Origin: Collinsella aerofaciens
Lineage (GTDB): Bacteria; Actinomycetota; Coriobacteriia; Coriobacteriales; Coriobacteriaceae
Length of the DNA stretch: 14,014 bases
Direction of reading: 5' to 3'
NCBI RefSeq assembly: GCF_028209625.1
Contig: NZ_JAQLDU010000025.1
Span: forward strand, 1 to 14,014
The notes beneath the pieces are model-generated. The model was given only the letters and a program-made list of their open reading frames with translations. It did no database searches and was not told the origin of the DNA. Of this stretch, positions 1-6,846 are shown one piece after another. Each line of letters begins with the position of its first letter. Positions within the stretch are counted from its first letter, which is position 1. Made by a program: the position numbers and the translations under genes.

Positions 1-39
1 CTTGCCCGTATCGTAGGCAATGCGCCGAATGCTCGCCAT
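1..39 (-). CDS. Possible 5' end of a LacI-type regulator (partial)
   Basis: On the minus strand an ATG at 39-37 opens a frame, MASIRRIAYDTGK, that runs off the left edge after 13 codons. An in-frame TAA lies four codons upstream (complement of 48-46), so this ATG is the earliest possible start. The pattern M-A-S-I-x-x-I-A-x-x-x-G resembles the first helix of LacI-family DNA-binding domains. No clear Shine-Dalgarno sequence is seen and 13 residues cannot prove a family. It could also be a chance frame. Confidence 0.3.
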   Translation of the reverse strand, partial: MASIRRIAYDTGK

Positions 40-138
40 CGAAATTTATCGGTGGCCCACTTCAGACTGTAATGGGCATCCGAGCTTTTGCGACGGGTGC
101 CCCCCCTCTTCTTTTAAGAAATGTGGATTGATTGGCGC

Positions 139-1443
139 CTAGCCCATATCCGCCTTGATGAGGTCGAGGGTGCGCTGGCAGTTTTCGCGGACGGGGCCGA
201 GCATGTGCTCGCGCAGGTCCGCCATGCCGGGCAGGTCGGCGTGTTCGTCCATGATCTCTTCCATGCAAATGGGCACCTCGTAGGCGAGGTCCATCATGGT
301 CGCAAAGCAAAACTTCTCGGATAGCCCGGCATCGGTGAGCGCCGCCTCCAGCGCGGGGTCGCCCATACCGTGGTATCGGCGGATAGCGCCTGGACCGATG
401 CGCCCCACTCGATTTTCGCCGCCAACGCTCATGGCAAGGCGCGCCCGGCGGCGCATACGTTCGTACGCCAAGCCCGATGCGACATCGTACATGGGTGCGA
501 GCGCTGCGTTTGTGCCTTTACCTAGGATGAGCGAGTAGTTTTTAGCGTGTGCGTCAGGCGCTCCGATAATGGCGTTATAGAACAACATATAGGTAAAAAG
601 CACAAGATTCATGTGGTGGGGGACTGTGTTAATCAGTCGTTCTTGGATGTCTCGTGTGGTTGGTCCTCCGTCGGCGGTGTATTTCTGGCTTGGCAATACA
701 CCGAGCGCCTGGCAAAAGTCCTCCTGATGCAGCCTTTCGATATTTCCGCTGCTATTGACCATTCTGTCGTACCGTTCAACGACGAGCGCGGCTTCGTCTT
801 CAAATGTGCAATAGGAGACGTTGGCAGTTGGAATGCCAACACGCCGAGCCGTTTTCATGCAGACGAATTCGTTTAAGGCCTGATGTTTGAACCCAACGAC
901 ACCATTTTTGAAGATATGGGTAGTGGGGGATGACCCTAGACATTCGCACCATTGGCCATCATGCCAAGCTAGTGCAAATTTGCCTTGGTTGCCGCCCAGG
1001 GACCAGCTTTCGTTGGAGCCCATCCATGTCTCTCTTTCGTCATCGCGAATTGCTTTGAGCTTGTGAGCGATTTGAGAATTGGTAAGCGGGCGGTATGCCG
1101 AGACCCTGCCGCGGGCGGCGCCTAATTGATTGGTTCGACAAAACTGAACGGCCCCTGCGCAGTCAAGACCGATATGGCACAAGAGGGCGACGGGGTTGTT
1201 GGATGCAACGTCATACTCGGCGGCAATAGCGCGACGCTGCTCTTGACTGTCGGGCAAAAGGCCAAATAGGAACGGGCAGACGATGTTATGGCCATACGTG
1301 CGATTGGAAAGCGGCATTGTTAGCGATAGCGGTGCTCCGCGATAGGTTGGGGCGTATACAAAGCTGCAGAGTCCATGCTTGTCTTGCCGGAGAGTGCCTG
1401 CGATTTCGCCACAAATGAGGGTTGCAAGCTCCATCTCTGCCAT
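139..1443 (-). CDS. hipA: HipA-family serine/threonine kinase toxin
   Basis: This is the toxin of a type II toxin-antitoxin pair. Known HipA kinases phosphorylate translation targets such as glutamyl-tRNA synthetase and cause growth arrest; the target here is unknown. The 434 residues match the length of E. coli HipA (about 440). The N-terminal HipA subdomain covers about 12-110 (GEIAGTL, SLTMPL, LFGLLPD). The kinase core follows: Gly-rich loop SLGGNQGKFAL at 148-158, ATP lysine in THIFK (K179), ERYDR at 223-227, QEDFCQALG at 240-248, catalytic loop PDAHAKN at 296-302 (D297) and metal-binding D320 in MYDVAS. S148 sits where E. coli HipA has its inhibitory autophosphorylation site. All key residues are present, so it looks active. 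Its ATG directly follows the hipB stop codon (TAA-ATG, no gap), so the two are co-transcribed. No terminator is obvious after it. Confidence 0.93.
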   Translation of the reverse strand: MAEMELATLICGEIAGTLRQDKHGLCSFVYAPTYRGAPLSLTMPLSNRTYGHNIVCPFLFGLLPDSQEQRRAIAAEYDVASNNPVALLCHIGLDCAGAVQFCRTNQLGAARGRVSAYRPLTNSQIAHKLKAIRDDERETWMGSNESWSLGGNQGKFALAWHDGQWCECLGSSPTTHIFKNGVVGFKHQALNEFVCMKTARRVGIPTANVSYCTFEDEAALVVERYDRMVNSSGNIERLHQEDFCQALGVLPSQKYTADGGPTTRDIQERLINTVPHHMNLVLFTYMLFYNAIIGAPDAHAKNYSLILGKGTNAALAPMYDVASGLAYERMRRRARLAMSVGGENRVGRIGPGAIRRYHGMGDPALEAALTDAGLSEKFCFATMMDLAYEVPICMEEIMDEHADLPGMADLREHMLGPVRENCQRTLDLIKADMG

Positions 1444-1875
1444 TTATTTCACAACCTTACAGCCAAAGGAGAGGCCTGAAGTGCCGGAAAGGCCTTGCTC
1501 GGCTGCGATTTGGGCCAGCAAGGCACCATAGGAAGATGGCGTTCCCTGTCGAGCGGGTCGTCTGCCTACGCTTGGCTTTGGCAGGGCATTCGAGTTCGCG
1601 ATAGGGAGGTCCGCTTTCGTCGTCGGATGTTCGGAGGGCGATGCGATGGAGTCGTTATCGCTTTGCGCAAAGAGACCTATGCCGAGTGCGTTAAAGACGG
1701 ACAGCAACTTGTCGAGTCGAATGCCGGTGGCGTCTCCCAGCTCGAGCGATGCGAGCAGGCGCTCCGAAACACTGGCCGTTTTGGCGAGGGCGGCACGGGT
1801 GAGACCCTGAGCCTCGCGTGCCTGGCGCACGTAGATGCCAGCTTGGCGCGGTGTGGTGATGGGAAGGGTATTCAC
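1444..1875 (-). CDS. hipB: HipB-type antitoxin, XRE helix-turn-helix
   Basis: This is the cognate antitoxin and operon repressor, 143 residues. An XRE/Cro-type DNA-binding domain spans about residues 12-67 (QAREAQGLTRAALAKTASVS, then LLSVFNALGIGL). A Ser/Pro-rich linker follows, and a tail (about 110-143) contains SYGALLAQIAAEQGLSG. E. coli HipB is only 88 residues, so the C-terminal extension is longer than in that model; such tails often hold the toxin-binding or protease-sensitive part, but that is inference. The start is GTG at 1875-1873, preceded by AGGAGA (complement of 1881-1886) at five bases. It lies immediately upstream of hipA, and the operator palindrome at 1889-1933 sits just above its ribosome site, consistent with autorepression. 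Confidence 0.88.
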   Translation of the reverse strand: MNTLPITTPRQAGIYVRQAREAQGLTRAALAKTASVSERLLASLELGDATGIRLDKLLSVFNALGIGLFAQSDNDSIASPSEHPTTKADLPIANSNALPKPSVGRRPARQGTPSSYGALLAQIAAEQGLSGTSGLSFGCKVVK

Positions 1876-1888
1876 GACGATCTCCTAA

Positions 1889-1933
1889 CGTGCAGACTTT
1901 TGCATATCAGTATGACATGCAAAAGTCTGCACG
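1889..1933. promoter_or_regulatory. hipBA operator, 17-bp perfect inverted repeat
   Basis: CGTGCAGACTTTTGCAT (1889-1905) and its exact reverse complement (1917-1933) flank an 11-base spacer. The repeat lies between the mntP end and the hipB ribosome site, where the hipBA promoter must be. Binding of HipB to palindromes overlapping its own promoter is established for the family; assignment to this repeat is inference. No good -35/-10 pair was found, but CATACT and TGATAT in the spacer (minus strand) could serve as a -10. Confidence 0.65.
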
Positions 1934-1935
1934 AA

Positions 1936-1967
1936 AAGGCCTCATGCAAAACTTTGCATGAGGCCTT
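1936..1967 (-). terminator. 15-bp hairpin after mntP, possible second HipB site
   Basis: AAGGCCTCATGCAAA (1936-1950) and its perfect complement (1953-1967) are separated by two bases. Read on the minus strand the hairpin begins 36 bases after the mntP stop and runs into TTTT, so it can end mntP transcription. Its core half-sites ATGCAAAA and CTTTGCAT match those of the adjacent operator, so it may also bind HipB. Both roles are inferred. Confidence 0.55.
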
Positions 1968-2003
1968 GTACTGGCGTTGAGTTTTGAGCGATTGTGTTTG
2001 GCG

Positions 2004-2582
2004 TTACAGTGCGAGGATCCCAAGGTGCTCAAGCAAGATCTTAAGTCCGATGAGGATGAGCACGATGCCGCCCACGATGGTGGCAGGTTTTTCGTAGCGC
2101 GCGCCAAAGGTGTGGCCGATCGCTACGCCGGCGACGGAGAAGATAAACGTTGTGACGCCGATAAGCGATACAGCGGGAACGATGTCAACCGAGAGCGCCG
2201 CAAATGAGATGCCTATGGCTAGGGCGTCGATTGAGGTGGCGATGGCGAGGATCAGGTACTCGCCCAGGTCAATCTTTTCGGCATCCTTGCCGTCGCCTTC
2301 ATTCTCGTCCTCGGTAAAGGCTTCCCACAGCATTTTGCCGCCGATAAAGGCCAAAAGGATAAAGGCGATCCAATGGTCGATGGGTCCGATGATGCCCATG
2401 AATTGGCTGCCAAGCGCCCATCCGATTACGGGCATGCCGGCCTGAAAGCCGCCAAAGAACAGGCCGAGCACCACGGCGACTTTAAGGTTGATCTTCTTCA
2501 TGCCAAGGCCCTTGCAGATGGATACGGCAAAGGCATCCATCGAAAGGCCAACGGCGAGCAGCACGAGCTCTGCGAGTCCCAT
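2004..2582 (-). CDS. mntP: Manganese efflux pump MntP
   Basis: This membrane exporter removes excess Mn2+ from the cytoplasm. The 192 residues match the family length (about 188). Six hydrophobic helices are visible, in two related halves joined by an acidic cytoplasmic loop (about 89-106, EDENEGDGKD). Each half carries the family's conserved Asp within the first helix: SMDAFAVSICKGLGMKK (D16) and SIDALAIGISFAAL (D119). The start chosen is ATG at 2582-2580, with GAGGGAG seven bases upstream. A longer in-frame opening exists (to 2735) but it would translate the riboswitch and terminator upstream and lacks a ribosome site, so it is rejected. Control by Mn2+ through the leader RNA is expected. 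Confidence 0.95.
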   Translation of the reverse strand: MGLAELVLLAVGLSMDAFAVSICKGLGMKKINLKVAVVLGLFFGGFQAGMPVIGWALGSQFMGIIGPIDHWIAFILLAFIGGKMLWEAFTEDENEGDGKDAEKIDLGEYLILAIATSIDALAIGISFAALSVDIVPAVSLIGVTTFIFSVAGVAIGHTFGARYEKPATIVGGIVLILIGLKILLEHLGILAL

Positions 2583-2635
2583 AGTCTGGCTCCCTCTCTG
2601 CGGGCGGGCCCGCGTGTACCTCTTGGGGGAGTAAC

Positions 2636-2680
2636 AAAAAAGACCCGTGGCGTACGCGTTGCGCGCACAGCCACGAGTCT
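2636..2680 (-). terminator. Riboswitch expression-platform terminator
   Basis: On the minus strand AGACTCGTGGC (2680-2670) pairs with GCCACGGGTCT (2651-2641) and is followed directly by a run of T (2641-2636). It stands 53 bases before the mntP start and shares its 5' arm with the aptamer's closing stem. It is an attenuator, not the end of a gene. Confidence 0.85.
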
Positions 2681-2770
2681 CGTTCATTAAGGCAAGCCAG
2701 GCCGCATCGGCCAGTGTGTTGACTTGCCGCGCCACCGGAGGCGAACCCGATCACGCGACTACTCCCTCAT
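2636..2770 (-). ncRNA. yybP-ykoY manganese riboswitch upstream of mntP
   Basis: Read on the minus strand, the leader begins GGGAGTAGTCGCG (from 2766). It holds the conserved GTCAACACACTGGCC (2723-2709), whose CAACA loop belongs to the Mn2+ site, then a GGCC-gatgc-GGCC stem and TGAACGAGAC. These are hallmarks of the yybP-ykoY aptamer, which commonly controls mntP. GAGT near the 5' end can pair with ACTC, which is also part of the terminator's 5' arm. Mn2+ binding would therefore favour P1 and free transcription, an ON switch. The identification rests on motif recognition, not on a covariance-model search. Confidence 0.85.
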
Positions 2771-2929
2771 TTATGCGAATCCCGATGCTACCACATAAGC
2801 AGCTCATTTGGATTGGGGCTCTCAGCTGTGTTCGCTCATTCTGTAAGCATCGGATTTTGCGGGCGTCACAGAGGCAAACCGTGAGAAACTTATTGACGTT
2901 TATGGAGCGTATACGATGGGAGCGATGCC

Positions 2930-3997
2930 TTGGATAAGAACGAGCTGCAAAAGCGTATGGAACAGGCCATCCGCCTGACGGCACCTGGCCAGCCGATCCG
3001 CACCGCCCTCGACATGATCATTGCTGGTCACCTGGGCGCTCTTATTTGCGTCGGCGACACCGAAAACGTGCTCGCTGCTGGTAACGACGGCTTCCCGCTC
3101 AACATTTCGTTTACCTCGAACCGCCTGTTCGAGCTTTCCAAGATGGACGGCGCCATCGTCATCGACGGCGACCTCACCCAGATCCTGCGCGCCAACTTCC
3201 ACCTCAATCCCGATCCCTCGCTTGCCACGAGTGAGACGGGCATGCGTCACCGCACCGCCGCCCGCATGTCGGTGCTCACGGATGCCATCGTGATCTCGGT
3301 CTCGGCCCGTCGTGCCGTCGTCAACGTGTACGTTCACGGCAAGAGCTACGAGATCCAGCCCGTCACCACCATCATGAGCTCGGTCAACCAGCTCGTCGCC
3401 ACGCTCCAGACTACCCGTCAGTCGCTCGACCGCTCCCTGCTGCGCCTGACGGCCCTCGAGCTCGACGACTACGTTACGCTCGCCGACATTACCGGGATTT
3501 TCTCGAGCTTCGAGATCATGCAGCAGGCAAAGACCGAACTTAAGGATTGCATTGTCAAGCTGGGCAACCAGGGCAAGCTCGTGCAGATGCAGCTCGAGCA
3601 GCTCGCCGGCTCCAGCATGGATACCGAGTACGACCTGATGATTCGCGACTATGCGAGCGATTCCTCCGAGGCCAATGCCGAAAAGATCCGCGCCAACCTG
3701 AGCCGTATGACGCCCAAGGACTTGTCCGACCCGCAGCATGTGGCGGCGGTTCTGGGTTACGACGACCTGGACGAGGACTCCGTCATGACACCGCTGGGCC
3801 TGCGCACGCTTTCGCGCGTGTCCGTCGTGCGCGACGGCGTGGCCGAGAAGATCGTCGACGAGTATGGATCGCTGCAGGAGCTCATGGACGACATCAGCGA
3901 AGATCCGGAGCGCCTGGGCGACTTTGGCGTCAACAACCCTGCCATTCTTGCGGACTCCCTGTACCGCATGAAGGGCACCAAACAGGGGAACGCATAA
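2930..3997 (+). CDS. disA: Diadenylate cyclase DisA (c-di-AMP synthase)
   Basis: DisA condenses two ATP into cyclic di-AMP and scans DNA for branched structures; it works as an octamer. The 355 residues match B. subtilis DisA (about 357). The N-terminal DAC domain has KMDGAIVIDGD (DGA at 73-75) and SETGMRHRTA (RHR at 106-108), the catalytic motifs. A helical spine follows, then a C-terminal helix-hairpin-helix region (about 290-350, VAEKIVDEYGSLQELM). The usual GxG hairpin appears as FGVNN, so DNA binding may be altered. The start is TTG at 2930, seven bases after GGGAG (2918-2922). An in-frame TGA lies at 2894-2896 and no other start codon comes between. The stop overlaps the ispD ATG by one base. 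No radA or carD neighbour is in the window, and no confident promoter was found. Confidence 0.95.
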   Translation: MDKNELQKRMEQAIRLTAPGQPIRTALDMIIAGHLGALICVGDTENVLAAGNDGFPLNISFTSNRLFELSKMDGAIVIDGDLTQILRANFHLNPDPSLATSETGMRHRTAARMSVLTDAIVISVSARRAVVNVYVHGKSYEIQPVTTIMSSVNQLVATLQTTRQSLDRSLLRLTALELDDYVTLADITGIFSSFEIMQQAKTELKDCIVKLGNQGKLVQMQLEQLAGSSMDTEYDLMIRDYASDSSEANAEKIRANLSRMTPKDLSDPQHVAAVLGYDDLDEDSVMTPLGLRTLSRVSVVRDGVAEKIVDEYGSLQELMDDISEDPERLGDFGVNNPAILADSLYRMKGTKQGNA

Positions 3998-4725
3998 TGG
4001 CGCCCGTATGCGCCGTGGTCGTTGCCGGTGGCAGCGGCCAGCGCTTTGGTAACCCCGGTGGTAAGCAGCTCGTCAATGTAGCGGGCCGTCCGCTTATGAG
4101 CTGGTCCATCCGCGCATTTGACCGTAGCGATAAGGTCGGCCACATCGTCGTGGTTTGCCCTGCCGAGCGTCGTGCCGAGATGCGCCGCCTGGCCATCAGC
4201 CCGTATTCGTATAGCACGCCCATCAGCTTTGCCGATGCCGGCGAGACCCGCCAGGATTCCACCCGCGCCGGCGTGCACGCGGTGCCGGCGGGTTTCGAAT
4301 ATGTCGCCATCCACGATGGCGCCCGTCCGCTCATTACGACCGAGGCTATCGACCACGCTATCGACGTGCTCGTGAGCGACCGTGCCCTCGACGGTGTCGT
4401 GTGCGGCCAGCCTGCCATCGACACACTCAAAATCGTCGATGGCGACAACATCGTCGAGACGCCGCCGCGCGAGCTGTACTGGGCCGCGCAGACGCCGCAG
4501 ATTTTTAGTGTCGACGCCATGAAGCGCGCCCATGCCGCGGCGATTGCCGAGGGCTTTATCGGCACGGACGATTCGTCACTGGTCGAGCGCATGGGTGGGC
4601 GCGTCCGCTGCGTCCAGAGCCCGCGCGATAACCTTAAGGTGACGGTGCCCGAGGACCTGCGTCCCGTAACCGCGATTCTGCTTGGCCGCATGGCCGAGGG
4701 AGAGGACCTTCCCCATGTTCAGTAA
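3997..4725 (+). CDS. ispD: 2-C-methyl-D-erythritol 4-phosphate cytidylyltransferase
   Basis: IspD joins CTP and methylerythritol 4-phosphate to give CDP-ME, the third step of the MEP isoprenoid pathway, in the cytosol. The 242 residues fit the family (about 230-240). Visible motifs are the CTP-binding loop AVVVAGGSGQRFGNPGGKQ (R16, K23), GETRQDSTRAGV, IHDGARPL at 105-112, QTPQIF at 165-170, the acidic pair D191-D192, and NLKVTVPEDL at 212-221. The start at 3997 overlaps the disA stop by one base (TAATG), with AGGGG nine bases upstream. The 3' end overlaps ispF by 11 bases, so coupled translation is likely. The N-terminal extension of the open frame upstream is only disA read out of frame. Confidence 0.95.
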   Translation: MAPVCAVVVAGGSGQRFGNPGGKQLVNVAGRPLMSWSIRAFDRSDKVGHIVVVCPAERRAEMRRLAISPYSYSTPISFADAGETRQDSTRAGVHAVPAGFEYVAIHDGARPLITTEAIDHAIDVLVSDRALDGVVCGQPAIDTLKIVDGDNIVETPPRELYWAAQTPQIFSVDAMKRAHAAAIAEGFIGTDDSSLVERMGGRVRCVQSPRDNLKVTVPEDLRPVTAILLGRMAEGEDLPHVQ

Positions 4726-5209
4726 CCTGCGCATTGGCCATGGCTACGACGTCCACCGTCTGGTGGAGGGGCGTCGATGTATCATCGGCGGTGTTGACAT
4801 TCCCTACGAGCGCGGCCTGCTGGGCCACTCGGATGCCGATGTGCTCGCGCACGCCTTGGCCGACGCCATTCTGGGCGCCTGCCGCGGGGGAGACATCGGC
4901 AAGCTATTCCCCGATACCGACCCCGCCTATGAGGGTGCCGATTCGATGGTGCTGCTCGCTCGCGTGATGGACTACGCGCGCGAGCTGGGCTTCGAGTTTG
5001 TCGATGCCGATTGCACCATTGCCTGTCAGCAACCCAAGATCACCCCGCACCGCGATGCCATGCGCGCCAACCTTGCCCATGCCCTGGGCGTTGACGTCGA
5101 AAACGTGGGCGTCGCCGCCACCACGACCGAAAAGCTCGGTTGGGAAGGCCAAGGCGAGGGAATTGGCGCCTGGGCCGTCTGCCTGCTACAGAAAACCGTT
5201 AAGGAGTAA
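4715..5209 (+). CDS. ispF: 2-C-methyl-D-erythritol 2,4-cyclodiphosphate synthase
   Basis: IspF cyclises CDP-ME 2-phosphate to MEcPP with loss of CMP, the fifth MEP step, as a homotrimer. The 164 residues are slightly above the usual 155-160. The metal ligands of the family are present: D12 and H14 in GHGYDVHRL, H46 in HSDADVLAHALADAILGA. DIGKLFPDTDP, DCTIACQQPKI and TTEKLGWEGQGEGIGAWAV complete the signature. ATG at 4715 was chosen because IGHGYDVH then lies seven residues in, as usual; AGAGGA is eight bases upstream. An upstream in-frame ATG (4682) would only add ispD-overlapping residues. ispE is not in the window. Confidence 0.96.
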   Translation: MFSNLRIGHGYDVHRLVEGRRCIIGGVDIPYERGLLGHSDADVLAHALADAILGACRGGDIGKLFPDTDPAYEGADSMVLLARVMDYARELGFEFVDADCTIACQQPKITPHRDAMRANLAHALGVDVENVGVAATTTEKLGWEGQGEGIGAWAVCLLQKTVKE

Positions 5210-5212
5210 CGA

Positions 5213-6679
5213 ATGCGTATCTACAACAGCGCTACCCATAAAAAGGAAGAGTTCCAGCCCATCGAGTCCGGCAAGGTCCGCATGTACGTGTGTGGCCCCA
5301 CGGTCTACGACAACATCCACATCGGCAATGCCCGCACGTTCATCAGCTTTGACGTGATTCGTCGCTGGCTCATCGCGAGCGGCTACGAGGTCACGTTCGC
5401 CCAGAACCTCACCGATGTCGATGACAAGATCATCAAGCGCGCCAACGAGCAGGGCCGCACGGCCGCCGAGGTCGCGACGGAGTTCTCCGACAAGTTCATC
5501 GGCGTCATGCGTGCCGCCAACGTGCTCGACCCCGATGTGCGCCCCCGCGCCACCAAGGAGATCGGCCCCATGATCGCTATGATCAAGACGCTTATCGAGC
5601 AGGGCCATGCCTACGCCGCCGATAACGGCGACGTGTACTTTGCCGTGCGCAGCGATCCCAACTATGGTCAGGTTTCGGGCCGCAACATCGACGATCTGAT
5701 GGTTGGCGCGCGCATCGAGGAGAACGAGGACAAGAACGACCCGCTCGACTTTGCCCTGTGGAAGGCCGCCAAGCCCGGCGAGCCCAGCTGGCCGAGCCCC
5801 TGGGGCGAAGGCCGTCCCGGTTGGCACACCGAGTGCGCCGCCATGGTGCATCGCTACCTGGGCACCCCGATCGACATCCACGGCGGCGGCTCCGACCTTG
5901 CCTTCCCGCATCACGAGAACGAGTGTGCCCAGGCCACCTGCGCCTGGCACCAGGGTTTCTCCAACACCTGGATGCACACGGGCATGCTGCTGGTAGACGG
6001 CGAGAAGATGTCCAAGTCGCTCGGAAACTTCTTTACGCTGGCCGAGGTGCTCGAACAGCACTCTGCTGCGGCCCTGCGCCTGCTGATGCTGCAGACGAGC
6101 TATCGCTCGCCGCTCGACTTTTCTTGGGAGCGCCTGGAGGGTGCCGAGAACTCGCTTACGCGTATCGCCGGTACGGTCGAGAACCTGCGCTGGGCCGCGA
6201 ACCATGCGGCGGCCGATGCCGATGAGGCAGCATCTGAGGCGTTTGCCGCCAAGGCCGCCGAGACCCGTGCCGCCTTTAAGGAGTGCATGGACGACGACTT
6301 TAACACTGCCGGTGCCATGGGTGCTGTCTTTGGCTTTGTGACCGAGTGCAACCAGTACCTGGAGCAGGCGGGCGATGCTGCCGACAAGGCCGCCGCGCTT
6401 GCTGCCGCCGATACGCTGGTTGAGTTGCTCGACACATTTGGCGTTGAGCTTCCCGAGCCCAAGGTCGAGCTGCCGCTGGGTCTGCTGGGCGTTGCCGCCG
6501 GTCTGGTCGCCTACACGGGCGACGACGTGGACGAGGCCGCTGCCAAGATTCTCGAGGCTCGTGCCGAGGCCCGTGCCGCCAAGAACTGGGATCTGGCCGA
6601 CGCCATCCGCGACCAGCTCAAGGACCTAGGCCTGACGATTGAGGATACTGCCGCCGGCACTCGTATTAAGACTCTCTAA
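5213..6679 (+). CDS. cysS: Cysteinyl-tRNA synthetase
   Basis: CysS charges tRNA-Cys with cysteine; it is a class I enzyme, cytosolic and usually a monomer. Length (488) is close to the family's usual 460-480. It has CGPTVYDNIHIGNAR, with the HIGH-type motif HIGN at 36-39, and KMSKS at 265-269. The zinc ligands are all seen: C27, C208 in GWHTECAAM, H234 and E238 in FPHHENECAQ. An alanine-rich helical region (about 335-400) and a C-terminal anticodon-binding part (KNWDLADAIRDQLKDLGL) follow. AAGGAG at 5201-5206 overlaps the ispF stop and sits six bases before the ATG. The gap to ispF is three bases, so it belongs to the same transcript. Confidence 0.98.
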   Translation: MRIYNSATHKKEEFQPIESGKVRMYVCGPTVYDNIHIGNARTFISFDVIRRWLIASGYEVTFAQNLTDVDDKIIKRANEQGRTAAEVATEFSDKFIGVMRAANVLDPDVRPRATKEIGPMIAMIKTLIEQGHAYAADNGDVYFAVRSDPNYGQVSGRNIDDLMVGARIEENEDKNDPLDFALWKAAKPGEPSWPSPWGEGRPGWHTECAAMVHRYLGTPIDIHGGGSDLAFPHHENECAQATCAWHQGFSNTWMHTGMLLVDGEKMSKSLGNFFTLAEVLEQHSAAALRLLMLQTSYRSPLDFSWERLEGAENSLTRIAGTVENLRWAANHAAADADEAASEAFAAKAAETRAAFKECMDDDFNTAGAMGAVFGFVTECNQYLEQAGDAADKAAALAAADTLVELLDTFGVELPEPKVELPLGLLGVAAGLVAYTGDDVDEAAAKILEARAEARAAKNWDLADAIRDQLKDLGLTIEDTAAGTRIKTL

Positions 6680-6701
6680 TCCCTGCGGGTTTCCCAAGCA
6701 C

Positions 6702-6804
6702 CCGACCGCCCGAGCCACGGCACCTTGCCTTTCAATCGTCGGGCATGACCTCAAGGTCTATGCCCTCCTCTTTCAAGGCAATCTGCCGCACCTCGGGCGG
6801 TCGG
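6702..6804. repeat. 103-nt multi-tier palindrome between cysS and rlmB
   Basis: Four paired segments nest inside one another. They are CCGACCGCCCGAG (6702-6714) with 6792-6804, 13 bp perfect; CGGCA (6718-6722) with TGCCG (6784-6788); TTGCCTT (6725-6731) with AAGGCAA (6775-6781); and GGGCATGACC (6741-6750) with 6755-6765, one bulged T and a TCAA loop. It fills most of the 167-base gap and is followed by T-rich sequence (6805-6820), so it could end the cysS transcript. Its size and layered form also fit a dispersed palindromic repeat or a structured leader of rlmB. I do not recognise it as a known family. Confidence 0.6.
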
Positions 6805-6846
6805 TCTATTTGTTTCGTTTGATAGTTGTATTTAGGAGGTCGCTTT

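Noticed and set aside
100..120. C7 tract and TTCTTTTAAGAA after hipA as a terminator
   Set aside because: The stem is only five pairs, A/T only, with no following U-run on the minus strand.
2893..2917. TTGACG ... TATACGAT as the disA promoter
   Set aside because: The spacing is only 11-13 bases, too short for a primary-sigma promoter.
2900..3739. Minus-strand open frame of 279 codons opposite disA
   Set aside because: Antisense shadow of a certain gene; no recognisable domain.
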